A DNA stretch of 38,873 bases from SIG565 sp045540055 (GCA_045540055.1 JAZQGO010000012.1:1-38873), one strand, 5' to 3'. Shown: positions 7,692-15,789, counted from the first letter of the stretch. Translations and numbers: made by a program. Notes: generated by a model not told the origin, from the letters alone.

Positions 7692-8666
7692 ATGAAAGCG
7701 ATGCTGGTAGACAGTGATAAAAACTTAGTATGGTCTGATGTTGCAGACCCTGTAATCAAGACCGATGAGGTTTTGGTTAAAATTCATGCGGCGGCGCTCA
7801 ACCGTGCCGACCTGCTACAAAGACAGGGTAAATATCCGTCTCCTGCAGGATGCCCCGAATGGATGGGGCTCGAAATTGCAGGCGAAATTGTGAAAACGGG
7901 CGTCGAGGTTAAAAATTGGAAAATAGGGGATAAGGTTTGCGCACTGCTTGGCGGCGGTGGATATGCGGAGTATGTTGCAGTTAAATACGATATGCTGATG
8001 CCAATTCCTCAAGGCTTATCAATGGCTGAGGCGGCGTCACTTCCTGAAGCATATGCAACCTCATATCTAAATCTGTTTATTGAGGGACACCTTAAGGCAG
8101 GTCAGACAGCATTTATACCTGCGGGTGCGAGTGGCTTGGCTTCGGTTGCAATACCGCTTGCAAAGGCATTTGGCGCTAAGGTTATTACCTCTGTTTTATC
8201 AGACGAGATTGCCGAAAAAATTAAAAATTTAGGTGCCGATATTATTATAAATTCCACGAAGCAGGATGTAGCTGAGGTTTTGGCTCTTGAAGAGCAAAAC
8301 GGTACACCCGTAAGTGTCGCTATGGACTGCCTGTCAGGTGAGACACTCGGTAAGTGTCTGCCGTATATGGCAAGGGGCGGCTATTGGGTTGTGATTTCAA
8401 CACTTGCAGGCGTTGAAACCAATGTACTCCTTCGTCCGCTTCTCACCAAAGGTCTGCATCTTGTAGGTAGTATGCTGAGAAACCGCACACCGCAGTTCAA
8501 AGCAGAGCTTTTAGCAGAATTGGTTGAGAAGGTATGGCCTAAGATTGAAAGCGGTGAAATCAAGCCGTCAATTTATAAGGTTTTACCAATGGCACAGGCC
8601 GAGGAGGCTCACGCTATATTAGAACGGGGTGAGAATGTCGGCAAGGTAGTTTTGCTGGTTGAGTAG
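7692..8666 (+). CDS. NAD(P)H:quinone oxidoreductase-like MDR protein (PIG3/QOR type)
   Basis: 324 residues. The start MKAMLVDSDKNLVWSDV and the segment HAAALNRADLLQRQGKYP match the zinc-free quinone oxidoreductase branch of the MDR superfamily. The cofactor domain contains IPAGASGLASVAIPLAK, where the family usually has GGASGVG. No zinc ligands are present. Members reduce quinones or enones with NADPH; an enone would arise from a dehydratase step, so a role in the same pathway is plausible. It sits 48 bp after the amidohydrolase gene without a visible terminator, and the start has GGA ten bases upstream. It could also be a general detoxification enzyme. Confidence 0.85.
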   Translation: MKAMLVDSDKNLVWSDVADPVIKTDEVLVKIHAAALNRADLLQRQGKYPSPAGCPEWMGLEIAGEIVKTGVEVKNWKIGDKVCALLGGGGYAEYVAVKYDMLMPIPQGLSMAEAASLPEAYATSYLNLFIEGHLKAGQTAFIPAGASGLASVAIPLAKAFGAKVITSVLSDEIAEKIKNLGADIIINSTKQDVAEVLALEEQNGTPVSVAMDCLSGETLGKCLPYMARGGYWVVISTLAGVETNVLLRPLLTKGLHLVGSMLRNRTPQFKAELLAELVEKVWPKIESGEIKPSIYKVLPMAQAEEAHAILERGENVGKVVLLVE

Positions 8667-8690
8667 TTTGAATTTTTTAGGTAAATTATT

Positions 8691-10025
8691 ATGAAACAAG
8701 TTTACAATATAACTGATTTTGGTGCAGTTGCGGGCTCAAGCGAGCTTCAAACAGCTAAAATTCAGGCGGCAATTGATACGGCCTTCAAGGCGGGCGGTGG
8801 TGAGGTTATTGTTCCCGCTGGTGTATTTAAAACAGGAACAATCAAGCTCCGCTCAAACATTACCTTCCGTATGCTTTCGGGCGCTGTTCTTGATGGCAGC
8901 AAAAATCTTGAAGACTACACACATTTTCTTGATGATAAGTTAGAACCGATCAATCCCGATGAAGAGTTTGATGAGGATTATGATGCCGATCTACCCAAAC
9001 TTGATTTTGATATGAAGGTTGGCGCTTTTGCCCGACATCGTTGGTATGATGCTATTATTAAGGTTTACCGTGCTGAAAATGTTAAGATTCTTGGTGAAAA
9101 GGATTCAATAATTTGCGGCAATGATGTATATAATCCCGAAGGTGAGGAGGGCTATAGAGGACCTCATGCAATTCAGATGACCTACTGCAAAAATCTTGAG
9201 TTTGGTGGCTATACTATAAAGGATAGTGCAAACTGGGCACACGCAATTTTTAAATGTGAGAACATGTTCGTCCATAATATCACTGTACTTGGCGGACACG
9301 ACGGATTTCACGTTCGTGTTTGCCGTAACATACTGATTGAAGATTGTGAATTTCGCACGGGTGATGATTGTATTGCAGGTTTTGCTAACGAAAATGTAGT
9401 TATCAGAAATTGCTACCTTGATTCTGCTTGCAGTGCTCTTCGATTTGGCGGGACTGATATTCTGGTTGATAATTGCCGTACCCACGCACCATCAACATAC
9501 GGCTTCAGGGGCAGTCTTTCGGACCAAGAAAAAGCTGCGTCGGCACCTACGAATGAAACGCATCGCCACACACAGCACACACCATTCCTTTATTTTTGTG
9601 ATTATCCAGTTAATATTAAAAAACCTCAAGGTAATATTGTTATTCAAAACTGTGTGTTTGAACAACCTAATTCATTTTTTAGACTCCGTTTTGGACAACA
9701 GTGGTGTGTGAACCGTTCGCTTGTAGATATAACCTTTAAGAATTGCAAATGCATCGGGGTTTCATTGCCGATAGACCTTTATTGTGATAAAGACGAGCCC
9801 TGTACGCTTCGCCTTGAGGATGTTGAAATATCGGCTCGCAAGGGATTTGAGGATGCACCTTTTATGCACGCTGACAGTTTTAAACAGATCTACTTCGATA
9901 ATGTAACCTTAACGGGCTTTACCGACCCAACCATTCTCTCTAAAACCGAGGGCGAGCTAACAATTAAGAATTCAACACCTATTAAATTTAAACTTACCGA
10001 CGTACTTCATGATAAATATGTGTAG
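8691..10025 (+). CDS. GH28-like right-handed beta-helix protein (polygalacturonase family)
   Basis: 444 residues, no signal peptide, so probably cytoplasmic. The N-terminus YNITDFGAV..S...TAKIQAAIDTA is the usual opening of GH28-type beta-helix proteins. The three catalytic aspartates have counterparts with the family's spacing: D204 in GGHDGF, and D225-D226 in RTGDDCIAG, 21 residues on. The family's Gly-His-Gly motif is not seen: the expected position, about 22 residues after D225, reads SACSALRFGG. An acidic insert lies around 87-105. It may cleave an intracellular galacturonoside or rhamnoside, or have another specificity. It follows the quinone oxidoreductase gene by 24 bp and is the last gene of the cluster; no clear terminator follows. 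Confidence 0.82.
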   Translation: MKQVYNITDFGAVAGSSELQTAKIQAAIDTAFKAGGGEVIVPAGVFKTGTIKLRSNITFRMLSGAVLDGSKNLEDYTHFLDDKLEPINPDEEFDEDYDADLPKLDFDMKVGAFARHRWYDAIIKVYRAENVKILGEKDSIICGNDVYNPEGEEGYRGPHAIQMTYCKNLEFGGYTIKDSANWAHAIFKCENMFVHNITVLGGHDGFHVRVCRNILIEDCEFRTGDDCIAGFANENVVIRNCYLDSACSALRFGGTDILVDNCRTHAPSTYGFRGSLSDQEKAASAPTNETHRHTQHTPFLYFCDYPVNIKKPQGNIVIQNCVFEQPNSFFRLRFGQQWCVNRSLVDITFKNCKCIGVSLPIDLYCDKDEPCTLRLEDVEISARKGFEDAPFMHADSFKQIYFDNVTLTGFTDPTILSKTEGELTIKNSTPIKFKLTDVLHDKYV

Positions 10026-10112
10026 GCATGGATGAAATAAGGTGTAATACATCCCTTAACTCGATGGAGCTATTGTGATAATTTGTACCTATTTTAAAAC
10101 TCAATCAAAATA

Positions 10113-10141
10113 TTGACATAAAATTTGATAAATGGTATAAT
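10113..10141 (+). promoter_or_regulatory. Consensus vegetative promoter
   Basis: TTGACA (10113-10118), 17 bp, TATAAT (10136-10141): perfect matches to both boxes, 28 bp before the start codon of the zinc-ribbon gene. It marks a transcription unit separate from the catabolic cluster. Confidence 0.92.
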
Positions 10142-10169
10142 TATCATATCAAATTAAGAGGATGATTTT

Positions 10170-10685
10170 ATGAAATTTTGTTCAGAGTGCGGTACACAGT
10201 TAGCCGATGATGCTCAATTCTGCATTAACTGCGGCAAGCCTCAGTCACAGCCTCAACAACCAGTGGTAGAGCAGCCCGTCATTGAAATGCCTGTTATCGA
10301 GCAATCTGTTGCCGAGCAACCTGTTGTACAGCCGGCTTATTCACAACCTGTCTACATACAGCCCGAGCCACAGTTTAACACTGGGGCAAAGGTTTTTGGT
10401 ATTGTTAGTATGGCATGTGGTATCGTAGCATTATTCTTCGCGGTTATTTTCTTCTTTAATGGTTTTTCACTAATTGATTTTTCCTTTGAAGAAGAGGTCA
10501 TTAGTTCATTGTTTACTATGTTTATGTTTATTCCCGCAGGTGTAGTTGGACTTATTTTCAATTCAAAAGCATATGCGGGCGGCAACACAACCATTATGCC
10601 ACGCCTCGGTAAGATTTTCAGCATAATTTCATTGCCTTTATTTGCTGTTGACTTCTTACTTATGATTATTGCATTGGCTCGATAA
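10170..10685 (+). CDS. Zinc-ribbon membrane protein
   Basis: 171 residues. The N-terminus is a small zinc ribbon, C4-x2-C7 and C18-x2-C21 (FCSECG...FCINCGK), of the zinc_ribbon_2 type. It is followed by a low-complexity linker of repeated PVxEQ-like units (about 25-65) and then three hydrophobic segments (about 72-96, 108-130 and 148-168), the typical plan of small Firmicute membrane proteins of unknown role. The ribosome binding site is AAGAGGATGA. It is a single-gene unit between a consensus promoter and a strong terminator. Function unknown. Confidence 0.88.
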   Translation: MKFCSECGTQLADDAQFCINCGKPQSQPQQPVVEQPVIEMPVIEQSVAEQPVVQPAYSQPVYIQPEPQFNTGAKVFGIVSMACGIVALFFAVIFFFNGFSLIDFSFEEEVISSLFTMFMFIPAGVVGLIFNSKAYAGGNTTIMPRLGKIFSIISLPLFAVDFLLMIIALAR

Positions 10686-10693
10686 AATATTAA

Positions 10694-10725
10694 AAAAACA
10701 CCTATGCGGACGCATAGGTGTTTTT
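10694..10725 (+). terminator. Intrinsic terminator of the zinc-ribbon gene
   Basis: A 14-bp stem (10694-10707 with 10712-10725) around a GGAC loop, ending in a run of T. Confidence 0.92.
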
Positions 10726-10736
10726 ACTGTATAACG

Positions 10737-10772
10737 AAAAAAGACAAGTTCCTTCTGAAACTTGTCTTTTTT
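10737..10772 (-). terminator. Intrinsic terminator of the ACT-PFL unit
   Basis: A 14-bp stem (10737-10750 with 10759-10772) around an 8-base loop, flanked by A and T runs; it lies 10 bp after the PFL gene stop on the minus strand. Confidence 0.88.
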
Positions 10773-10781
10773 ATGAATTAT

Positions 10782-12140
10782 TTAGTTTTTAAGACTTTGT
10801 ATCGGTGCGGGAATTTGTCCGCCACGACTTATAAATTTAGCAGGGGAGTATGTATTGACCTTCATTACGGGGCCGTTACCGAGCAGTCCTCCAAAAGACA
10901 ATTCGTCACCCACCGTTTTACCTATAGCGGGAATTACACGAACAGCCGTTGTCTTCGAGTTTATCATACCGATTGCCGCTTCGTCTGCGATGATGGCAGA
11001 GATTACTTCAGCAGGTGTGTCACCCGGTATATTTATCATATCAAGACCAACGCTGCAGACTGCCGTCATGGCCTCAAGCTTTTCAATGGTGAGTGCACCC
11101 GAGCGTGCCGCATCAATCATACCTGCATCTTCAGTTACGGGTATAAATGCACCCGAAAGACCGCCGACACGGGATGATGCCATTACACCGCCTTTTTTGA
11201 CTGCATCGTTAAGCATAGCAAGTGCCGCAGTAGTACCGCAGGCGCCACAGCTCTCAAGACCTATTTCTTCAAGGATGTGAGCGACCGAGTCGCCAATAGC
11301 AGGGGTAGGTGCTAAAGAAAGGTCAACAATACCTGCCTGAACGCCGAGTCGGCTAGACGCTAAATGACAAACCAACTGTCCCATACGTGTTATCTTAAAT
11401 GCGGTGCGCTTAATAAGGTCAGAAACGCCCGTTATATCTAAATCCTTTGAATTATGTAGTGCGGCACGTACAACACCGGGACCCGAAACACCAACGTTAA
11501 TTACGCAGTCGGCTTCACCAACACCGTGAAAAGCGCCTGCCATAAATGGATTATCCTCAGGTGCGTTGCAAAAAACAACGAGCTTTGCAGCGCCAATACA
11601 GTTGCGGTCAGCCGTTAACTCAGCCGTACGGCGCACAACCTTACCCATTAACGCTACGGCGTCAAGATTTATACCGGCCTTGGTTGAGCCTATATTGACC
11701 GATGAACAGATGTGTTCAGTGTTAGCAAGAGCTTCTGGTATACTCTCAATTAGCTCTTTATCACCTGCGGCAAAGCCTTTGCCTACAAGAGCCGAATATC
11801 CACCTATAAAGTTAACGCCAACCTTCTGCGCGGCCTTTTCAAGAGCGTATGCAAATTTAACGGGGTTTTTATCAGTGCAAGCGGCTAAAATCATTGCGAT
11901 AGGTGTAACCGAAATACGCTTGTTAATAATCGGTATACCAAGCTCACGTTCTATATCAACGCAAACGGGCACCAAATTTTCGGCACAGCGAGTAATTTTT
12001 TCATAAACCTTCTCGCAGGCTTTATCAATATCAGGGTCAATACAGTCAAGCAGGGAAATACCCATTGTGACTGTTCGTATGTCGAGATTTTCATTCTCAA
12101 TCATACGTATGGTTTCAAGTATATCTTTTGTATCTATCAT
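10782..12140 (-). CDS. PFL family protein (UPF0210/DUF711)
   Basis: 452 residues, the usual length. Recognised from the conserved start DILETIRMIENENLDIRTVTMG and internal blocks such as INLDAVALMGK, NPFMAGAFHG, GVSGPGVV and GACGTTAALAMLNDAVKKGG, the UPF0210 pattern, which is distantly related to the glycyl-radical fold without being a known glycyl-radical enzyme. The biochemical role is unknown. It lies 8 bp downstream of the ACT-domain gene; this pair is conserved across many bacteria and archaea, suggesting that the ACT protein senses an amino acid and regulates this protein. The AGGTGA ribosome binding site supports the start. Confidence 0.9.
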   Translation of the reverse strand: MIDTKDILETIRMIENENLDIRTVTMGISLLDCIDPDIDKACEKVYEKITRCAENLVPVCVDIERELGIPIINKRISVTPIAMILAACTDKNPVKFAYALEKAAQKVGVNFIGGYSALVGKGFAAGDKELIESIPEALANTEHICSSVNIGSTKAGINLDAVALMGKVVRRTAELTADRNCIGAAKLVVFCNAPEDNPFMAGAFHGVGEADCVINVGVSGPGVVRAALHNSKDLDITGVSDLIKRTAFKITRMGQLVCHLASSRLGVQAGIVDLSLAPTPAIGDSVAHILEEIGLESCGACGTTAALAMLNDAVKKGGVMASSRVGGLSGAFIPVTEDAGMIDAARSGALTIEKLEAMTAVCSVGLDMINIPGDTPAEVISAIIADEAAIGMINSKTTAVRVIPAIGKTVGDELSFGGLLGNGPVMKVNTYSPAKFISRGGQIPAPIQSLKN

Positions 12141-12148
12141 ATTTTCAC

Positions 12149-12418
12149 CTAAATTTTGTGCATTGAATTGAAGATATCTTCATGCATTACGCTTATTTTT
12201 AGATTCATTGTTTCACCAAACTCACGCATCTTGTCTGCGAAATCGCCAAAACCGATATTTAGTGAATCAACCTCGCCAAGCATAATCATGCAGAACATAC
12301 CCTGAAGTATTGTTTGCGAAACCTCAGCAATATTTACGTTAAACTCGGCGCATTTGGTTGATACCTTTGCTAAAATACCTACGGTATCTTTACCAACTAC
12401 TGTAATTACAGCCTTCAT
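12149..12418 (-). CDS. ACT-domain protein (UPF0237)
   Basis: 89 residues. The start was placed at the ATG at 12418 (MKAVITVVGKDTVGI), which has AGGAGTGG four bases upstream; the longer frame up to 12457 adds 13 atypical residues. A single ACT fold is visible: VVGKDTVGILAKVST, then NINIAEVS-like text (VNIAEVSQTIL), then the last strand with ISVMHEDIF. Stand-alone ACT proteins of this family are about 90 residues and resemble the regulatory half of GcvR. It probably binds an amino acid and acts with the PFL protein encoded just downstream. Confidence 0.9.
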   Translation of the reverse strand: MKAVITVVGKDTVGILAKVSTKCAEFNVNIAEVSQTILQGMFCMIMLGEVDSLNIGFGDFADKMREFGETMNLKISVMHEDIFNSMHKI

Positions 12419-12447
12419 TTTACCACTCCTAAAAAGCATTTTATAAC

Positions 12448-12476
12448 ATAATAACACATAAAAAAACTAAAGTAAA
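12448..12476 (-). promoter_or_regulatory. Promoter of the ACT-PFL unit
   Basis: On the minus strand TTTACT (12471-12476), 17 bp, TATTAT (12448-12453), giving a leader of about 20 bases before the ACT gene. Confidence 0.55.
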
Positions 12477-12502
12477 TATAAATAAGACTATATTTTTTGA
12501 AA

Positions 12503-12526
12503 GTTTTGTGTTATTATATACAAAAC
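12503..12526. promoter_or_regulatory. Candidate operator: inverted repeat before the Lrp-type gene
   Basis: GTTTTGT (12503-12509) and ACAAAAC (12520-12526) form a perfect inverted repeat with a 10-base AT-rich centre containing the likely -10 region (TATTAT or TATATA). Dyads of this size over a promoter are usual for Lrp/AsnC autoregulation; the -35 box is unclear. Confidence 0.45.
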
Positions 12527-12540
12527 GGAGGGTGAAAAAT

Positions 12541-13023
12541 ATGAATAAAAGATTATTAAACCTTTTAAATAAGAATGCGAGATACAAAATTTCAGAGCTT
12601 GCGACCATGTCGGGACTGAGTGAAGACGAGGTCGTTTCTGAAATCAAATCAATGGAGAAGGAGGGCATTATCCGCGGTTATAAAACCGTAATCGATTGGG
12701 AGAGAATGGATAGTGCATTTGTTTCTGCGCTTATTGAATTAAAGGTTACACCTAAAGCGGGACTTGGTTTCGAAGAGATCGCCGAGCGAATTATGCAATA
12801 TAACGAGGTTGAATCGGTCTATTTAATGTCGGGCGGTTACGACCTCTGCGTTATGGTTAAGGATAAGACCTTCCAGCAGGTTGCAATGTTCGTCGCTAAA
12901 GAGCTTTCAACCATGGATTCGGTAATTTCTACCGCTACTCATTTTGTTCTTCGCCGTTATAAAGAATTGGATGTACCGCTAATTGGCGGTAAGAATGATG
13001 ATAGGGGGACTCTGTCGCTGTGA
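12541..13023 (+). CDS. Lrp/AsnC-family transcriptional regulator
   Basis: 160 residues from ATG 12541, chosen because GGAGGGTGA lies just upstream; the longer frame from 12508 has no such site. The N-terminal winged helix contains NKNARYKISELATMSGL and the rest of the helix-turn-helix. The C-terminal half is the RAM/AsnC ligand-binding domain (VESVYLMSGGYDLCVMVKDK). Such proteins form dimers and octamers and respond to amino acids. It overlaps the aminotransferase gene by 4 bp (GTGA) and is divergent from the ACT-PFL unit, so all four genes may belong to amino-acid metabolism under its control. Confidence 0.92.
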   Translation: MNKRLLNLLNKNARYKISELATMSGLSEDEVVSEIKSMEKEGIIRGYKTVIDWERMDSAFVSALIELKVTPKAGLGFEEIAERIMQYNEVESVYLMSGGYDLCVMVKDKTFQQVAMFVAKELSTMDSVISTATHFVLRRYKELDVPLIGGKNDDRGTLSL

Positions 13024-14195
13024 TTGACTATACTTCTATTATCAATAAAGAGGTATTGGAAATTAAGCCATCGGGGATAAGAAAGTTTTTTGATATTGCC
13101 GAGACTATGGATGATGTTATATCGCTTGGTGTTGGCGAGCCTGATTTTCCTACTCCCTGGAATATCAGAAACGCAGGTATTCGCTCGCTTGAGCAGAGTA
13201 AAACCCGATATACCTCTAACTCAGGTCTTGAAAATCTACGTAATGAAATCTCGAGATTTTTAAAGAGAAAATACAATCTAAATTATTGCGGTAAGGATGA
13301 AATTCTGGTAACCGTCGGCGGCAGCGAGGGTATTGATGCCTGCATTCGTGCTCTGGTTTGTCCGGGGGATGAGGTTATAATTCCTCAACCGAGCTATGTC
13401 TGTTATGAGCCGATTACCCGACTTGCAGGCGGTGTGCCCGTAATAATTGAAACCAAGGCAGAAAACGAATTCCGTGTAACTGCTGAGGAACTGAAAAGTA
13501 AAATTACCGACAAAACAAAGGTACTTATTATACCGTATCCCTGCAACCCCACGGGCGCTGTTATGCGCAAAGGTGATTTGCAGGCTTTGGCAGAAGTGAT
13601 TAAAGACACAAACATAATTGTTTTATCTGATGAGATTTATTCGGAATTAACCTTTGGGGACGAAAAACACGTTTCCTTTGCCAATATTGACGGTATGTGG
13701 GAGAGAACGGTTGTGATTAACGGTTTTTCAAAGGCATTTTCGATGACCGGCTGGCGCTTAGGTTATGCTTGCGGTCCCAAAGAGATAATTAAGCAGATTA
13801 CCAAAATTCACCAGTATGCTATCATGTGCGCACCGACCACATCGCAGTATGCGGCTATAGAAGCTCTTAAACACACCGATGATGCGGTTGAAAAGATGCT
13901 CGAGGAATATGATTCGCGCCGCCGTATGATAGTTCGTGGCTTTAATGATTTAGGACTTGCCTGCCGAGATCCTAAGGGTGCATTTTACGCCTTCCCATCA
14001 ATTAAGTCAACTGGTATGACAAGTGATGAATTCTGTGAAAAGCTTCTTCTTTCTAAAAAGGTTGCGTTGGTCCCCGGTACCGCCTTTGGTCTTGGCGGTG
14101 AGGGCTTTGTACGTGCTTCATATTGCTACTCGGTTGAGCACATCAGCGAAGCTTTAAGAAGAATCAAAGAATTTCTTGATGAGATAGGTGCATAA
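13020..14195 (+). CDS. Class I/II pyridoxal-phosphate aminotransferase
   Basis: 391 residues starting at GTG 13020, overlapping the Lrp-type gene. Motifs: the substrate-side IKPSGIRKFFD and SLGVGEPDFPTP, the PLP-ring aspartate and tyrosine in VLSDEIYSEL, the Schiff-base lysine K238 in NGFSKAFSMTGWRLGY, and the C-terminal arginine in FVRASYC. This is the aspartate aminotransferase I-gamma pattern; candidates include aromatic or branched-chain amino-acid aminotransferase. An Lrp-aminotransferase pair is common in Clostridia. Exact substrate not determinable. Confidence 0.93.
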   Translation: MIDYTSIINKEVLEIKPSGIRKFFDIAETMDDVISLGVGEPDFPTPWNIRNAGIRSLEQSKTRYTSNSGLENLRNEISRFLKRKYNLNYCGKDEILVTVGGSEGIDACIRALVCPGDEVIIPQPSYVCYEPITRLAGGVPVIIETKAENEFRVTAEELKSKITDKTKVLIIPYPCNPTGAVMRKGDLQALAEVIKDTNIIVLSDEIYSELTFGDEKHVSFANIDGMWERTVVINGFSKAFSMTGWRLGYACGPKEIIKQITKIHQYAIMCAPTTSQYAAIEALKHTDDAVEKMLEEYDSRRRMIVRGFNDLGLACRDPKGAFYAFPSIKSTGMTSDEFCEKLLLSKKVALVPGTAFGLGGEGFVRASYCYSVEHISEALRRIKEFLDEIGA

Positions 14196-14201
14196 ATTTC
14201 T

Positions 14202-15053
14202 ATGAAATTAAATGTAACTGCGTGTGCGAAAATTAACCTGACCTTAGATATTACAGGTGTCAGGAGTGATGGATATCATCTTCTTCGTATGATAATGCAG
14301 TCGGTAAGCCTTGCCGATAAAATTACAGTTGACACTACTACTGACGGTAAAATTGAGGTTGTGTCCTCTTTGAGTTCACTCGGCGGTGAGGGTGATATTG
14401 CGTACAAGGCGGCTAAACTCTTTTTTGATACCGCTAAAATTCAGCATGGTGTGAAAATTTTTATTAAAAAACACATACCCTGTGCCGCAGGCTTGGGTGG
14501 TGGTAGCGCCGATGCGGCGGCAGTTTTAATGGCACTCAATAAAATGTTCGGCTATCCTATAACTGATAACCGCTTAGAAGAAATTTCTTTACAACTCGGC
14601 GCCGATGTTCCGTACTTTCTGCACGGTGGTACGGTTGCGGTATCGGGTATTGGCGATATTTTTGAAAAGCTTAATGATATGCCTGAATGTTATATCGTAA
14701 TCGCCAAGAATGCGGTCAAGCCATCAACCGCGCAGATGTATCGGCGTATTGATGAAGGTGAGTTCACGCATCCTGATAACGAAAGGGCTGAGCTTGCCAT
14801 AAATAACGGTGATTACAAGCTGTTGTGTGAGGCGGTAGATAATGTATTTTCACGCCTTTGGAACTGTGAGGATGTCATTTCTATAATGCATAGCTCAGGT
14901 GCCGATGCGGTATCTCTGAGTGGCAGCGGTCCGTCATACTTCGCTTTATTCAGTAACCTTACTAATGCCGAGAGTTGCTTGAATAGCTTTGAAAAAGCTG
15001 GCATTAAAGCTTTTTTGGCACAGCCGACCAAGAAAGCAATTATAATTGAATAA
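14202..15053 (+). CDS. ispE: 4-diphosphocytidyl-2-C-methyl-D-erythritol kinase
   Basis: 283 residues, full length. A GHMP kinase: the N-terminal AKINLTLDI with RSDGYHLL, the ATP loop PCAAGLGGGSADAAAVL (about 92-108) and the C-terminal SLSGSGPSYFALF. It phosphorylates CDP-methylerythritol in the methylerythritol phosphate pathway to isoprenoid precursors; dxs and ispA of the same route are at 31652 and 30762. It follows the aminotransferase by 6 bp and ends at a terminator-like hairpin that is also the translation start region of spoIIR. Confidence 0.96.
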   Translation: MKLNVTACAKINLTLDITGVRSDGYHLLRMIMQSVSLADKITVDTTTDGKIEVVSSLSSLGGEGDIAYKAAKLFFDTAKIQHGVKIFIKKHIPCAAGLGGGSADAAAVLMALNKMFGYPITDNRLEEISLQLGADVPYFLHGGTVAVSGIGDIFEKLNDMPECYIVIAKNAVKPSTAQMYRRIDEGEFTHPDNERAELAINNGDYKLLCEAVDNVFSRLWNCEDVISIMHSSGADAVSLSGSGPSYFALFSNLTNAESCLNSFEKAGIKAFLAQPTKKAIIIE

Positions 15054-15057
15054 GTTT

Positions 15058-15106
15058 AAAAATTCCTGTCAATATTTAACTTGAAAATTTTGACAGGAGT
15101 TTTTTT
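15058..15106 (+). terminator. Terminator hairpin fused to the spoIIR ribosome binding site
   Basis: Bases 58-72 of the 15 kb block pair with 90-104 (15058-15072 with 15090-15104; one G-T pair), including CCTGTCAA/TTGACAGG, followed by a 7-T run (15100-15106). The AGGAG of spoIIR (15095-15099) lies in the 3' arm and the T run is exactly the spacer to ATG 15107. A possible sporulation-type promoter, GAATA (15048-15052), 17 bp, CAATATT (15070-15076), would start RNA inside the loop. Confidence 0.75.
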
Positions 15107-15718
15107 ATGAACAAGACAATTATTAAAAAATTAAGAGCGACTGTTTTAACGGCTTTGGTGTTGAGTATTGTAGTCAGTATGGTCAGCTTTGATGCTAAGT
15201 GTGACGATTTAAGAAATAATGTTCTAAGATTGCATATACTTGCAAATTCTGATAATGTTGATGACCAAAATCTTAAATTATCAGTACGTGATGCGATACT
15301 CAAGGACGGGGCAGTACAGTTCGAAGAATGCTGCAATCTGACAGAGGCTTTGCAAGTGGCTAATAATTCCACCGATCAATTAAAGGATATTGCTGAGCAG
15401 GTTATTGTTGAAAACAATTATGATTATCCTGTCAGTGTCGAGATTGGTAAATCTTATTTCGATACAAGAGAATATGAAAACTTTACTCTGCCTGCAGGTT
15501 TTTATAATTCTGTAATTATAAAAATCGGGGCGGCGCAGGGTAAGAATTGGTGGTGCGTAATGTTTCCTGCATTATGCGTACCGTCTGCAAGCGCCGAGCT
15601 TAACGATACGGTCGATGAAGAGAGCGCCGAGATAGCCACAAACGCCTCAAACTATAAAATGGCTTTTAAAACGGTCGAAATTTATGAGAAAATTAAAAAA
15701 TTTGTTTTAAATAAGTAA
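15107..15718 (+). CDS. spoIIR: Stage II sporulation protein R
   Basis: 203 residues. One N-terminal hydrophobic segment (about 12-28, VLTALVLSIVVSMVS) serves as signal or anchor. The family block LRNNVLRLHILANSDNVDDQNLKL is present with VRDAIL, and later GKSYFDTREYENFTLPAGFYNSVII and GKNWWCVMFP, all diagnostic of SpoIIR. Made in the forespore under sigma-F, it is secreted across the septum and triggers SpoIIGA to process pro-sigma-E in the mother cell. Its translation start lies in a terminator-like hairpin. Strong evidence that the organism sporulates. Confidence 0.96.
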   Translation: MNKTIIKKLRATVLTALVLSIVVSMVSFDAKCDDLRNNVLRLHILANSDNVDDQNLKLSVRDAILKDGAVQFEECCNLTEALQVANNSTDQLKDIAEQVIVENNYDYPVSVEIGKSYFDTREYENFTLPAGFYNSVIIKIGAAQGKNWWCVMFPALCVPSASAELNDTVDEESAEIATNASNYKMAFKTVEIYEKIKKFVLNK

Positions 15719-15725
15719 TTTTTGC

Positions 15726-15754
15726 TTGCAATTCTCAATGTTTTGTGATATCAT
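15726..15754 (+). promoter_or_regulatory. rpmE promoter
   Basis: TTGCAA (15726-15731), 17 bp, TATCAT (15749-15754), 35 bp before the rpmE start. Confidence 0.75.
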
Positions 15755-15789
15755 CATTTTGTTATCGAATTTTTGAAAGGGGTGACACC

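Noticed and set aside
10030..10112. Terminator after the GH28-like gene
   Set aside because: No stem of useful length followed by a T run is visible; the end of the cluster transcript stays undefined.
10855..11280. Plus-strand frames opposite the PFL gene
   Set aside because: The minus-strand protein is a clear conserved family; the opposite frames have no recognisable motif.
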